This document shows, one piece after another, positions 24,025 to 33,419 of a stretch of DNA of 50,223 bases (its first letter is position 1; every line of letters starts with the position of its first letter). Under the pieces are notes generated by a model. It had not been told where the DNA came from. It saw nothing but the letters and a program-made list of their open reading frames with translations, and did not search any database. The position numbers and the translations under genes are program-made. Origin of the DNA: Pseudobdellovibrionaceae bacterium (lineage in GTDB: Bacteria; Bdellovibrionota; Bdellovibrionia; Bdellovibrionales; UBA1609); contig JABJQG010000039.1 of assembly GCA_018663505.1 (NCBI GenBank), forward strand, positions 1-50,223, in the 5' to 3' direction.

Positions 24025-25307
24025 TTATTTAAACTCAGTGGAACTTTAGATTTTATGGAAGCGAGCATTGCCTCTTCAAATTCATCATTTGTTTCGTAAC
24101 AATACCCTAAGGATTCGTACCAGTAATTACGTTCTTCCATGCAGAGGTAGAAGAAGACTTGATCGTGCCAACTTGAAAAGTAATCATAAGTAGTTTTGAA
24201 TATTTTATTTTTGATCTCTTCTGGGTAGGTCATTTTCCCTTCTGGGTTTGTGACCATGGGCATTTGCAATATTTGGCTTTGTACATCGAACTCTCTAATT
24301 TTTTTGATGATTGGTTTTGGAAAAGTAAGAGTGCCAAAGGAAATAATTAAAATTTGTTCTGGAGTAAAGTTTTTTTTGATTTCCTCGATAATATTTTTAT
24401 AATCCTGTTCCCAACCTTTGTAATAGACAATAGGGTGGAAGTGAAAGCTCACTTTTATACCCTTGTTTGCAACCTGTTTTGCTGCGGATAAGCGTTGCTC
24501 TAGAGAGGCCGATTTATGCTCTTCATTATCAATAATGACTTGTGGGTTGAGAGACCAAGAGCAAAAAATATTTTTAGGAATATCATTTTCTAAAAAGAAT
24601 TTAATATTGTTAGATTTAGACTTAAATTCTAAGATGATGTTTTTATTTTCTTCAGCAAAATGCATGAGATCATCAAGTAACCCATTCTTATTGCCCCATA
24701 TTAATGAATCAGAAGATTGGCCCGTTCCTATGTGGTAGAATTTTTTAGGGTCTAATTCCATATTTTTTAATTTTTCAGATAAATTATCATGGAATAAAAC
24801 CTTCCCTCCAGAAAACATAGTTTCAATGGCGCAGTAACTGCAGCCAAAACCACAATTTTTCACAGCATCTATTGTTCGTAGGTTACAGCAAACAGTTTTT
24901 TCTGAAGCCACCGGGCAGAAGCCAAGAAGTTTTTCTTCGGAAGGTGAAGTCTTGAAGTCAATTTTTTTTGCCGGAAAATTTTTCTTTACTAATACTGAGT
25001 TATAATTAGTAAGTTCAACTTTATATTGGTTAACCGTTTTATTAAGTTTATTGAAGTTGTGTTTTTTTAGTTCACGACCTTTTAAACTAGATTGCTGGCT
25101 CCAATGGTTCCATTGGGTTTGGAGTGAGGGTTTGTTCCACATTTTAAAATCTTTGTGTACCTCTACATACTGCTTAAACTCTTGGAAAGTGAACAGGTGA
25201 TCGTAACAAATATCTTTAATATCAGTTTGCTCAGTCAGGGGGAGCTTCTTAAACAAACTGAGTTTTTCCAACTCAGCCCATTTTGATTTGTAGTTATCTT
25301 GTTTCAT
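24021..25307 (-). CDS. Spore photoproduct lyase-like radical SAM protein
   Basis: A 428-residue protein with the radical-SAM [4Fe-4S] motif CGFGCSYC (CxxxCxxC, near residue 150) and extra cysteines upstream (GFCPVA, VCCNLR). The layout fits the SPL-type family, which repairs UV thymine dimers in spore DNA: N-terminal helical domain, radical-SAM barrel with IGTGQSSDSL and FHFHPIVYYKGWE, and a tyrosine-rich C-terminus (ERNYWYESLGYCYE). Nothing in the window indicates sporulation, so it is either a photolesion repair enzyme for vegetative or dormant cells or has another substrate. It starts 2 bp after upp and is its operon partner; its stop overlaps the convergent gene. Confidence 0.82.
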   Translation of the reverse strand: MKQDNYKSKWAELEKLSLFKKLPLTEQTDIKDICYDHLFTFQEFKQYVEVHKDFKMWNKPSLQTQWNHWSQQSSLKGRELKKHNFNKLNKTVNQYKVELTNYNSVLVKKNFPAKKIDFKTSPSEEKLLGFCPVASEKTVCCNLRTIDAVKNCGFGCSYCAIETMFSGGKVLFHDNLSEKLKNMELDPKKFYHIGTGQSSDSLIWGNKNGLLDDLMHFAEENKNIILEFKSKSNNIKFFLENDIPKNIFCSWSLNPQVIIDNEEHKSASLEQRLSAAKQVANKGIKVSFHFHPIVYYKGWEQDYKNIIEEIKKNFTPEQILIISFGTLTFPKPIIKKIREFDVQSQILQMPMVTNPEGKMTYPEEIKNKIFKTTYDYFSSWHDQVFFYLCMEERNYWYESLGYCYETNDEFEEAMLASIKSKVPLSLNN

Positions 25308-25309
25308 AA

Positions 25310-26116
25310 TTAAACTTCTGCATTGTTCATCAGCTCGCCGATGCCACCAGCGCCAGGAACGATATAATGACGCTGGTTAAGGCCCTTTTCTTTTTCAATA
25401 TCAGTACCTAAAGGAGTTTTTAATACATCTGCACTAGACAGGCCTCTGTCTAATCGAAGGGCTACAATGAGTAGCTTGGGGTGCTGTTGTCTTAATTTTA
25501 ATATAGCCTCAGGGGTAATGATTAAATGCAGGGCAATAAATTGCTTTGCATCTCCTTGATTTAGAGATTCATAAAAATTTATTGTGTGATCAATTGTGCT
25601 TCCCGTAGCACCCATTGGGTCAGGAATCAAAATGATTCGATCTTTCGTTGGACCACCAATTTTTGATCCAGAGTAATCTACGCCAATGACTTCATTGTTT
25701 TCATTGACCTTACGGTTTACAAAAAAATGATCTTGACGAATATTATCGGGGTTAAAAAGTAAATTCATTTGGTCGTAACAAAGTTGAGAGGGAACAGAGC
25801 CCGCTCTAGCTATATTCACAGTGACTAGTTTGGTATCATTATTAAAAATGGAGTGATCTAGTGTGGAGTTATTTGGATGAAGCTCAGACATTCGAGTTTC
25901 TGTTTGTGAGCTCACCTTTGGGATTGATAGGTTCAGAGCCTCACTCAATAAAATGCGGTAGAGTTCACGCATATATGCAGTTAAATTCTGCTTCTCACAA
26001 TGCTTTGAACTCAGTTGGTCTAAAAGGGTTAATGCATAGGTGTTGTTTAGGAGAACGACTTGAGGTCCATAGTTATGCTCAATTTCTAATACAGATTTTG
26101 CAATTACATTTTTCAT
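25310..26116 (-). CDS. upp: Uracil phosphoribosyltransferase
   Basis: Converts uracil and PRPP to UMP in pyrimidine salvage. The PRPP-binding loop is RIILIPDPMGATGSTIDHTI, and the C-terminal uracil-binding segment appears as RHYIVPGAGGIGE. VNIARAGSVPSQL matches the family's ARAG block. At 268 residues it is longer than the usual bacterial enzyme (about 208), with extra N-terminal residues and an insertion (NRKVNENNEVIGVDYSGSK), so it belongs to an unusual subgroup. It is the first gene of the upp-SPL pair, facing deoC and the aldehyde dehydrogenases. The start is ATG 26116 with a weak Shine-Dalgarno. Confidence 0.86.
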   Translation of the reverse strand: MKNVIAKSVLEIEHNYGPQVVLLNNTYALTLLDQLSSKHCEKQNLTAYMRELYRILLSEALNLSIPKVSSQTETRMSELHPNNSTLDHSIFNNDTKLVTVNIARAGSVPSQLCYDQMNLLFNPDNIRQDHFFVNRKVNENNEVIGVDYSGSKIGGPTKDRIILIPDPMGATGSTIDHTINFYESLNQGDAKQFIALHLIITPEAILKLRQQHPKLLIVALRLDRGLSSADVLKTPLGTDIEKEKGLNQRHYIVPGAGGIGELMNNAEV

Positions 26117-26256
26117 AGTGAAGAAAAAACAATTTTATGAAAATATGTCAATGTGTAAGAGGAATTATATAAAGAATCTAGGGGTGTTTGTGCCCATATA
26201 CTTTTTATTGTTGATCTGTACTTCAATTTATACGTAAAATGAGCACAGGAGAGACT

Positions 26257-26604
26257 ATGGCCACATCAAATATAGATAAAGAGCAGTTTTTAAACCTTAT
26301 AGAAGGAGATAAAGAGCTTTTTATTACACTTTTGGATTTGTTTAAAAAAGATTGGCCGAGCTTAATAGAACAGCTAGAAAAAGCTATGGACTCTGGGCAA
26401 TTGAATAGCGTAGAGCAAGTCAGTCATAGACTTAAAGGAAATCTACGAAACTTTTATGCCCATCAAGCTGCAGAGAAAGCCATGTCCTTTGAAGTTGCTG
26501 GTCGCGAAAACGATCTGGGTAGTGTGAAAGGTAAAGTGGGGGAGTTGACTCTTTCCATTCAGGCCGTGGAAAAAGATTTAGAACAACTACTACAAACGTT
26601 TTAA
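26257..26604 (+). CDS. Standalone histidine phosphotransfer (Hpt) protein
   Basis: A 115-residue all-helical protein. The ATG at 26257 follows AGGAGAG at ideal spacing; an ATG at 26239 is less likely. The motif SHRLKGNLRNFYA carries the phosphorylatable His (about residue 57) in the Hpt four-helix-bundle context, although the usual KGSA/S is KGNL here. It has no kinase or receiver domain, so it must relay phosphate between separate proteins of a phosphorelay. No partner kinase is encoded nearby. Confidence 0.88.
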   Translation: MATSNIDKEQFLNLIEGDKELFITLLDLFKKDWPSLIEQLEKAMDSGQLNSVEQVSHRLKGNLRNFYAHQAAEKAMSFEVAGRENDLGSVKGKVGELTLSIQAVEKDLEQLLQTF

Positions 26605-26783
26605 GCCCGTGAAATAAAATTTGGCACATAACACTCATTTCTTTTTTTAGTTTTAATCTCTACCATAGAGTAACTAGAAGTCATGATTGTACCATTGATG
26701 GCAAAACAATCTTTAAGACATAAGTTATGGTTTGTTATGACCAGTGTCTTAATGAACCTGAATAATTTTTTATCTCTAGTATT

Positions 26784-27065
26784 TCATGGGGCCTGTGTGG
26801 CAATCACATTAAGCTCCAAAGGGGGCTTTGATTTGTAGCCAAGAGAGTTTTCTAAAGCTTCATTAATTTTATAATCTATTGAGATGCCTAATGTACTCAA
26901 TAGGTTCATAAAATCAGTGGCTTTTAGCTCTGTTTGCCCCTTAAAAAAACGATGCACTGATATGCGTGAAATTTGGCAGTGATCAGCAATCTTCTGTTGT
27001 GAAATCCCTTTGGCTTTGGCCACATGAGATAACTTAACCCCCACACGTACTTCTTTATTTTCCAT
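26784..27065 (-). CDS. XRE-family HTH regulator
   Basis: A 93-residue DNA-binding protein. The ATG at 27065 is chosen for GGGGA upstream; a longer frame to 27113 runs through the operator-like palindrome. The helix-turn-helix is ISQQKIADHCQISRISVHRF followed by the stabilising helix (residues about 15-55). The C-terminal 25 residues are polar. There is no adjacent partner gene, so it is a single-gene regulator rather than an obvious antitoxin. A perfect palindrome directly upstream suggests autoregulation. Confidence 0.83.
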   Translation of the reverse strand: MENKEVRVGVKLSHVAKAKGISQQKIADHCQISRISVHRFFKGQTELKATDFMNLLSTLGISIDYKINEALENSLGYKSKPPLELNVIATQAP

Positions 27066-27080
27066 AGTTTCCCCTTCATT

Positions 27081-27103
27081 GGTGGTGTCACCACAACACC
27101 ACC
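27081..27103. promoter_or_regulatory. Operator-like palindrome of the XRE gene
   Basis: GGTGGTGT (27081-27088) and ACACCACC (27096-27103) are perfect inverted arms, 16 bp upstream of the ATG at 27065. A second, overlapping palindrome GTGGTG-t-CACCAC lies within. It is a good candidate for autorepression. The remaining stretch up to 27420 is AT-rich with nothing further recognised. Confidence 0.5.
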
Positions 27104-27420
27104 TGGTATTCAATTAGCAAACTATGTACCACAATTGAAAAAATTATAATTTCTTCGGATTTTATAATGTTGAGTAATGAATTTTTTGTAAAAAGTAGAG
27201 TTTGGGTATATTTTTTTCTAAAATGAGCATTAAAACAAACGACGCCTCTTTAGCCACGTATACTTCTGTTTTTTATGGGTAATTCAGCATAAGAACTCTT
27301 GTGTTGAAATTCGTATTTGTTTTTTAATGAAACTCAGTTGATGTTATTCATGGGTTCGGCTTTGAAAATGTTGTTAATAACTTTTCAATTCATTGTTAAA
27401 GAGCTAAATGCATAAACCCA

Positions 27421-27449
27421 TTGGCATTTTTTTAAAAAAGTGCTAAGAT
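27421..27449 (+). promoter_or_regulatory. Sigma-70-type promoter
   Basis: TTGGCA at 27421-27426 and TAAGAT at 27444-27449 with exactly 17 bp between. Transcription would begin near 27456, giving a leader of about 125 nt before the HPF-like gene. Confidence 0.65.
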
Positions 27450-27456
27450 GGGGTAT

Positions 27457-27581
27457 CAGGATGGCTCGATAGCCGTCTGACTGCAGGGAGCACTAAAGAG
27501 TGAGGTCTATTCTCAGACTCAAACGAAAAAAAAGAGTTCTCCATAAGATTTAAAACGTAACCACTAACTAAAGGAGCTCTT
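27457..27581 (+). promoter_or_regulatory. Structured leader with SD-sequestering helix
   Basis: Hairpin 1: CAG-g-ATGGCT (27457-27466) with AGCCGTCTG (27471-27479), loop CGAT. Hairpin 2: TGAG-g-TCT (27501-27508) with AGACTCA (27515-27521); a competing CACT/AGTG hairpin (27491-27502) shares bases with it. Helix 3: AAGAG-tt-CTCC (27532-27542) pairs with GGAGCTCTT (27573-27581), covering the Shine-Dalgarno directly before the ATG at 27582. It looks like a translational control element. It does not match a riboswitch class I know. Confidence 0.5.
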
Positions 27582-27875
27582 ATGACTATGTCGAATTGTG
27601 TTATTCAGTATACCGGTGAAGAAACAGCAAACGAATATCAACAGGCCATTAAAGTCATTATGCAAAATATTCAATCGGGGTCTCCATCAGGAAGTGTTTT
27701 GAATTTAAACTTAGATAATAAGGACAGTAGCGCTGAAGGGAAACTGACTATTGTTTCTCGTGAAGGCAGCTTTGAAGCTAAAACTTCTGCTAAAGATGCT
27801 CTTGCTGTTGTAAAGTTGTTAAAAAAAGATGTGGACCATCAAATTAGAGGTTGGTTGAAAACTAGAGACATCTAG
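27582..27875 (+). CDS. Small HPF/RaiA-like protein (putative ribosome-associated)
   Basis: A 97-residue soluble protein with AGGAG 5 nt before the ATG. The order of elements (helix YQQAIKVIMQNI, strand GSVLNLNLDN, strand EGKLTIVSREGSFEAKT, helix DALAVVKLLKKDVDHQIRGWL) fits the beta-alpha-beta-beta-beta-alpha fold of hibernation-promoting factors. The last helix resembles the family's D-x-x-D-K-L-x-x-Q-L/I-R-K pattern. If correct, it would bind the 30S decoding region and silence ribosomes during starvation or the non-growing phase. Sequence similarity is modest, so function is inferred. The structured leader suggests tight control. It precedes queA by 40 bp. Confidence 0.6.
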   Translation: MTMSNCVIQYTGEETANEYQQAIKVIMQNIQSGSPSGSVLNLNLDNKDSSAEGKLTIVSREGSFEAKTSAKDALAVVKLLKKDVDHQIRGWLKTRDI

Positions 27876-27895
27876 GTCTATTGACAATCCTGAGT

Positions 27896-27915
27896 CCCCC
27901 CATTACTTAGGGGGG

Positions 27916-27916
<1 letters not shown>
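27896..27916 (+). promoter_or_regulatory. C/G hairpin covering the queA start
   Basis: CCCCCC (27896-27901), 8-nt loop, then seven Gs (27910-27916) whose last G begins the GTG start codon of queA. The G-run is the only Shine-Dalgarno-like sequence, so the stem would block initiation unless opened, for example by a ribosome finishing the upstream gene. Confidence 0.5.
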
Positions 27917-30065
<2,149 letters not shown>

Positions 30066-30086
30066 ATATTCCCTAAACCACCTCTC

Positions 30087-30270
30087 CAAATGAAGCACAA
30101 GGTCGCAAAAAGGTACGCCGATACTTTTTGCGACTTGTCGCGCTATAATTTTGCATTTGTCCTTGGGTATTGTTTGTGGATTTACTTTGGTAAGTTAAGG
30201 GTGCTGTCCTTTGGCGCATGCGGTCGCAAAAAGTATCGGCGTACCTTTTTGCGACCTTGTGCTTCATTTG
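30087..30270. repeat. Long inverted repeat, 48-bp perfect arms each holding a hairpin
   Basis: Arms 30087-30134 and 30223-30270 are perfectly complementary (48/48), separated by 88 nt. Each arm itself contains an 11-bp perfect hairpin, GTCGCAAAAAG with CTTTTTGCGAC around an 11-nt loop. It lies between tgt and yajC. Short open frames here mirror each other because of the repeat and are not credible genes; nothing else is seen in 30066-30394. Confidence 0.95.
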
Positions 30271-30394
30271 AGGGGATGGTGCGTTTGTTGGGGAATTACA
30301 AAACGCGACGCATAAATAGGTACAAGTTGCACTTAGCTAGGGTATTTATAATCGGTTAATAATCTTAAATTAATTTTAAAAAGGAGTCTCGTTT

Positions 30395-30718
30395 ATGTTT
30401 TCGTCTGTTGCTTACGCGCAAGCGGCTGGTGCAGCTGCTGCCACGCCATCTATGTTGGAGCAGTTCTTACCCATCATTGCTATTTTTGTAATTTTTTATT
30501 TTTTAATGATTCGTCCACAAAGTAAAAAAATGAAGCAACAGGCAACATTTTTAACTCAGCTAAAACGTGGTGATCAGGTTTTGACAACTGGAGGAATTTT
30601 AGGAAGCATAGAGGGACTCACTGATGAATATGTTACGCTTGAGGTTGCTCAGGGCGTTCGTATTCGGATATTGAAAAATCAAATTGCATCATCACAGAAT
30701 TCTGAGGAGAAAAAATGA
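30395..30718 (+). CDS. yajC: Preprotein translocase accessory subunit YajC
   Basis: A 107-residue single-span membrane protein that joins SecDF-YidC at the Sec translocon. The hydrophobic segment at about residues 27-46 (LPIIAIFVIFYFLMI) is followed at once by RPQSKKMKQQ, the family hallmark. The cytoplasmic part has LKRGDQVLTTGGILGSI. AGGAG precedes the ATG. An Ala-rich stretch before the membrane segment is longer than in E. coli. It overlaps secD by 4 nt (ATGA), indicating a coupled operon. Confidence 0.96.
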   Translation: MFSSVAYAQAAGAAAATPSMLEQFLPIIAIFVIFYFLMIRPQSKKMKQQATFLTQLKRGDQVLTTGGILGSIEGLTDEYVTLEVAQGVRIRILKNQIASSQNSEEKK

Positions 30719-32415
30719 TAGAAAGTATGAGAGCGAGAATTATTATTACTCTTGCCACTGTAGTTATTGGACTTGCGTGGATTTTACCGAACTTTGTAGA
30801 TTTTGATAAAAAAAGCTGGTGGCCTTCTAAAGATAAGATTGTTTATGGTTTAGACATTCAGGGCGGGTTGCATTTAGTTCTTGGTGTGGATGTGGAAGAG
30901 GTGATGACTGAAAAAACATTACGTCTAGCTAAAAATATTGATGCTGATATGAAAAAAGAAAAAGTAGCTTTTAATAATGTTGAAGTTAATAGTGAAAGCA
31001 ACGTTGAAGTTTTTATAAATGTGAATGGCCCGTCGGACATTCCTGGTATTCAAAGTTATTTAAAAAAATTCTATGTAAATACACTTCAGGTTACTAGTAC
31101 AGAAGGCGGAAAGATGACTTTGCGTTATCTTGACCCAGTAATTACAAATTATAAATCTCAGGTTATTGAGCAAGCTATTGAAGTTATCCGAAATCGTGTT
31201 GATGAATATGGTGTTAGTGAGCCTAGTATTTCTGCTCAAGGCGATAGTCGTATATTAGTTCAGTTACCTGGAGTTAAGGATTCAGCAAGAGCCAAAGAAC
31301 TTATTCACAGAACTGCTCGATTAGATTTTCGTATTGTTAACGAAGAAGCTGATTTAGAGGTTATCTTTAAATCAATAAAAGAAGCTGAGGAAAAAGGTGG
31401 ATATTCACTGGGCAAAGATGGACTTGGGTATGCTGCTTATGTGAAGCGTATAAATAAGGATATTCAAGATAAGTTACCAAAAGATCATTTGGTACTGTTT
31501 CAAAAATCACCTAATGCAGCAAAATTAGAAGTGGGCAAAATTCCATACCTCGTACAACGTCAATCCAGCCTTGGTGGTGATTTATTAAATGACGCCTATG
31601 TGAGCCGTGGACAATATAATGAACCAGAGGTTGCTTTTAACTTTAATGTAGAAGGTCGCCGTTTATTTGCTGAATTAACAGGAAATAATGTGGGCAAAAA
31701 GATGGCTATTGTTTTAGACCAAGTGATTCAGTCGGCACCTAATATACAAGGTAAAATTGATTCCGCTTCAGCTAGAATTACTTTAGGAAGTTCTAACTAT
31801 CAAGAGACTATGAATGAAGCTCGCTTTATTGCCACAGCACTTAGGGCCGGTGCTTTGCCTGCTAAACTGGAACAATTGGAAGAACGAACTGTTGGACCAA
31901 CACTTGGTGCCGATTCCATATCAAAAGGTAAAACAGCGGGTATGATTGCTGGAGTCATGGTGATCTTTTTTATGCTCATTTGGTATAAATCATTAGGAGT
32001 TTTTGCTAATATTGCACTTTCCATAAACCTTTTATTAATGCTAGCAGTACTAACATCCCTAGGAGCTACATTGACCCTTCCGGGAGTTGCTGGGATTGTT
32101 TTAACTTTGGGGATGGCGGTGGATGCTAACGTTATTATCTTCGAGCGTATAAAAGAGGAACTGAGAAAAGGAGCTAAATTTCAAGTAGCCATGAAAGATG
32201 GTTATGGTCATGCTTTTTCAGCCATCTTTGATGCTAACATCACCACAGCAGCTGTTTGTGTTGTGCTAATGTATTTTGGTACCGGGGCTGTTAGAGGTTT
32301 TGCTGTTACTTTGATTTGTGGAATTGCAACATCTATGTTCACGGCTATTTTTGTTTCCAGAACTCTTATGGAAATTTGGGTAAAGAAATTTAATTATAGT
32401 TTTTCAGCCAAGTAA
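30715..32415 (+). CDS. secD: Protein translocase subunit SecD
   Basis: A 566-residue inner-membrane protein that with SecF uses the proton-motive force to pull exported proteins through SecYEG. The first helix (residues about 8-25) is followed by a large periplasmic domain with YGLDIQGGLHLVLGVD, EVIRNRVDEYGVSEP and the P1 head. The C-terminal block of five helices contains LTLGMAVDANVIIFERIKEE, the conserved D-x-N motif for proton movement, and ALRAGALPAKLE. SecF is a separate gene 54 bp downstream. Confidence 0.97.
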   Translation: MIESMRARIIITLATVVIGLAWILPNFVDFDKKSWWPSKDKIVYGLDIQGGLHLVLGVDVEEVMTEKTLRLAKNIDADMKKEKVAFNNVEVNSESNVEVFINVNGPSDIPGIQSYLKKFYVNTLQVTSTEGGKMTLRYLDPVITNYKSQVIEQAIEVIRNRVDEYGVSEPSISAQGDSRILVQLPGVKDSARAKELIHRTARLDFRIVNEEADLEVIFKSIKEAEEKGGYSLGKDGLGYAAYVKRINKDIQDKLPKDHLVLFQKSPNAAKLEVGKIPYLVQRQSSLGGDLLNDAYVSRGQYNEPEVAFNFNVEGRRLFAELTGNNVGKKMAIVLDQVIQSAPNIQGKIDSASARITLGSSNYQETMNEARFIATALRAGALPAKLEQLEERTVGPTLGADSISKGKTAGMIAGVMVIFFMLIWYKSLGVFANIALSINLLLMLAVLTSLGATLTLPGVAGIVLTLGMAVDANVIIFERIKEELRKGAKFQVAMKDGYGHAFSAIFDANITTAAVCVVLMYFGTGAVRGFAVTLICGIATSMFTAIFVSRTLMEIWVKKFNYSFSAK

Positions 32416-32469
32416 GTTCAAAAGATTGAGGGAATAATTTTTTAGTTAATTTAGGATAAGGTATTTATT

Positions 32470-33393
32470 ATGACAAAAAACAGTAAACATGAGTTTGGAA
32501 AATACGATTTTTTAAGTAAAGCCGGTATGTATATGGCCATTTCATCGGTGATAGTGCTTGTCTCTTTAGGGGTGATGTTCTCTAAGGGGTTTAGTTACGG
32601 TATTGATTTTTCTGGTGGAACAGAAATTCAAGTGAAGTTTGAACAAGAAATGCAGACTTCTATCATTAGGGACTATATCAATAAACTAGGTTACAATTCG
32701 GCAAGTGTACAAAACTTTGGTGAAGGTAATGAGTTCTTAATTAGAATGGGCTCCTTAAAAGGGAAGACAGAAAAAGAAACTAACTACCTGTTGAACACAA
32801 TGATTAAAAAAGTGAGTAATGGTATTACAGATAGCTATAAAACTGAAGGGGCTCTGATTCGCCGGGTGGATTCAGTGGGACCTCAAATTGGTTCTGAATT
32901 AAAACGTAATGGATTATTGGCAGCTTTTTACTCCTTCTTAATGATTTTAATTTATGTGGGACTTCGATTTGATTACAAATATGCGCCAGGTGCTGTTATT
33001 TGTTTGGTTCATGATGCTTTAATCACATTAGGTATTTTCTCTTTATTCCAGAGAGAAGTGAACGTACAAACAATGGCAGCGATTTTAACTATTATTGGTT
33101 ACTCACTGAACGATACCATTGTCACTTTTGATAGAATTCGTGAAAACGTAACTCTATATAAAGGAAAGACTTTTAAATTTATCATTAATAAGTCCTTAAA
33201 TGATGTGCTTTCAAGAACTATGTTAACTTCAGTGACTACTTTATTAGCTGTTTTGGTGATGTACTTTATGGCCGGTGGCGTGATTAGTGATTTTGCATTT
33301 ACATTAGCTATTGGTGTGGTTGTGGGAACTTACTCTTCCATATTTGTTGCATCTCCATTAGTTCTTATGTTTGATCGTATTCAAAATAAATAG
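32470..33393 (+). CDS. secF: Protein translocase subunit SecF
   Basis: The 307-residue partner of SecD. GIDFSGGTEIQVKF after the first helix and VGPQIGSELKRNGL before helix 2 are typical. The conserved membrane motif TIIGYSLNDTIVTFDRIREN completes the SecDF proton path. A short AT-rich spacer separates it from secD; recJ begins 26 bp after its stop, so it probably belongs to the same transcript. Confidence 0.97.
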   Translation: MTKNSKHEFGKYDFLSKAGMYMAISSVIVLVSLGVMFSKGFSYGIDFSGGTEIQVKFEQEMQTSIIRDYINKLGYNSASVQNFGEGNEFLIRMGSLKGKTEKETNYLLNTMIKKVSNGITDSYKTEGALIRRVDSVGPQIGSELKRNGLLAAFYSFLMILIYVGLRFDYKYAPGAVICLVHDALITLGIFSLFQREVNVQTMAAILTIIGYSLNDTIVTFDRIRENVTLYKGKTFKFIINKSLNDVLSRTMLTSVTTLLAVLVMYFMAGGVISDFAFTLAIGVVVGTYSSIFVASPLVLMFDRIQNK

Positions 33394-33419
33394 GTTAAGA
33401 TTTAAAATATAGGTAAATT

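Noticed and set aside
30073-30359. Two short frames beginning with the same residues on opposite strands between tgt and yajC
   Set aside because: Their identical starts are produced by the 48-bp inverted repeat; there is no codon-use or homology support.
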